A stretch of 6,321 nucleotides of DNA from an uncultured Saprospiraceae bacterium. GTDB taxonomy: Bacteria > Bacteroidota > Bacteroidia > Chitinophagales > Saprospiraceae. The notes beneath the pieces were generated by a model. The model did not search any database, was not told the DNA's origin, and saw only the letters and a program-made list of their open reading frames with translations. The stretch covers positions 1 to 6,321 of the forward strand of contig CALGLY010000621.1 in NCBI GenBank assembly GCA_937959095.1, written 5' to 3'. Positions 5,648 to 6,321 of this stretch are shown one piece after another. The position numbers and the translations under genes were made by a program. How positions within the stretch are numbered: the stretch's first letter is position 1; each line of letters begins with the position of its first letter.

Positions 5648-6321
5648 ATGAAACGATTTTTCTTTTTGCTTTCTATATTTTCCTTAGCTACTGTTGCGAC
5701 CTATGGTCAAGAAGAAGCTATTTTTGATTATTCTGAACCGAAAGATTACGAAATTGGTGGAGTAACAGTACAAGGTGCAGAATATAGCGATGATAATGCT
5801 ATTATTTCTATCGCAGGGCTCAAAGTTGGTAGTAATATTCGGATACCAGGCGGTGATATTCCTAAGGCAATTAAAGCACTTTGGAAATTACGGCTTTTCA
5901 CGGATGTACAAATCTATAAAACGAAGACGGTAGGAGACGTGATTTTCTTGGAAATTAAAGTACAAGAACGCTCTCGCCTAATTGGGCATTCCTTCAAAAA
6001 CACAAAGAAAACTTACCATGACGACCTCAATGAAAAGGTAAATAAGCACCTACTGAAGGGAGGCATCGTGACGGAGAATGTAAAGGTAAATGCTGCTGAA
6101 GAAATTAAGGAATACTTTATAGAAAAAGGATATCTTGATGTAGCAGTAGATGTAACAGAAATACCAGATAGTGTGCGAACCAACGCAGTACGTCTGATTT
6201 TTGATATTGATAGAAAAGAACGCATCCGAATCAAGGATATTTCTTTTGCAGGAAATACAGTAAAGGAGCGAAAGCTTCGAAACTTACTGAAAAATACCCG
6301 CAGAAAACGTCGTATTTTCGC
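5648..6321 (+). CDS. bamA: Outer-membrane assembly factor BamA, 5' part only
   Basis: This is the N-terminal 224 residues of a BamA/Omp85 protein, open to the window edge with no stop. BamA folds and inserts beta-barrel proteins into the outer membrane, with periplasmic POTRA domains ahead of a C-terminal barrel. Residues 1-20 are a signal peptide (basic KR, hydrophobic FFFLLSIFSLATVA, then TYG-QEE), with cleavage likely after G20 or Q21. POTRA 1 is about 35-106 (GGVTVQGAEYSDDNAI, then KALWKLRLFTDVQI); POTRA 2 is about 107-189 (ending around YFIEKGYLDVAVDV and VRLIFDIDRKE); POTRA 3 starts at 192 (RIKDISFAGNTV). The ATG at 5648 is chosen because it begins the signal peptide. No Shine-Dalgarno is seen. 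The barrel lies outside the window, so TamA or another Omp85 member is a minor alternative. Confidence 0.92.
   Translation, partial: MKRFFFLLSIFSLATVATYGQEEAIFDYSEPKDYEIGGVTVQGAEYSDDNAIISIAGLKVGSNIRIPGGDIPKAIKALWKLRLFTDVQIYKTKTVGDVIFLEIKVQERSRLIGHSFKNTKKTYHDDLNEKVNKHLLKGGIVTENVKVNAAEEIKEYFIEKGYLDVAVDVTEIPDSVRTNAVRLIFDIDRKERIRIKDISFAGNTVKERKLRNLLKNTRRKRRIF

Noticed and set aside
6013..6234. Minus-strand 73-codon open frame
   Set aside because: Antisense to the POTRA-coding part of bamA.

Overview
The window looks like a piece of an AT-rich chromosome from the phylum Bacteroidota. The evidence is indirect: a Bacteroidota-style BamA precursor (signal peptide ending in G-Q), a TAnnTTTG-type promoter motif ahead of it, no Shine-Dalgarno sequences ahead of the start codons, and a short BadF-type sugar kinase. 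A C-terminal tail resembling an effector-associated domain (EAD) on one protein would fit the multicellular or filamentous Saprospiria/Cytophagia side of the phylum, but this is only inference.

Layout: positions 1-230 are non-coding and rich in repeats: GC-rich hairpins, a degenerate copy of an interspersed palindrome, and a terminator-like hairpin. On the minus strand follow an orphan protein with the EAD-like tail (231-1202), a 498-bp non-coding gap containing a perfect 22-bp palindrome with a plus-strand T-tract, an N-acetylglucosamine kinase-like protein (1701-2531), a 213-bp gap, and uvrB (2745-4766). An unusually long divergent intergenic region (4767-5647, 881 bp) separates uvrB from bamA. 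It holds three stacked inverted-repeat structures and a promoter motif. bamA starts at 5648 on the plus strand and runs off the right edge.

The genes do not form an obvious pathway. uvrB is nucleotide excision repair, the kinase is probably amino-sugar salvage, bamA is outer-membrane protein assembly, and the EAD-like protein may belong to a conflict or signalling network. The large gaps suggest mostly separate transcription units. The parts most worth a second look are the EAD-like protein and the palindromes: one perfect 23-bp-stem hairpin at 4878-4932 recurs as a decayed copy in opposite orientation at 139-184, and a roughly 270-bp imperfect inverted repeat ends at the bamA promoter. No complete novel defence system, CRISPR array, tRNA, rRNA or transposase gene is visible.
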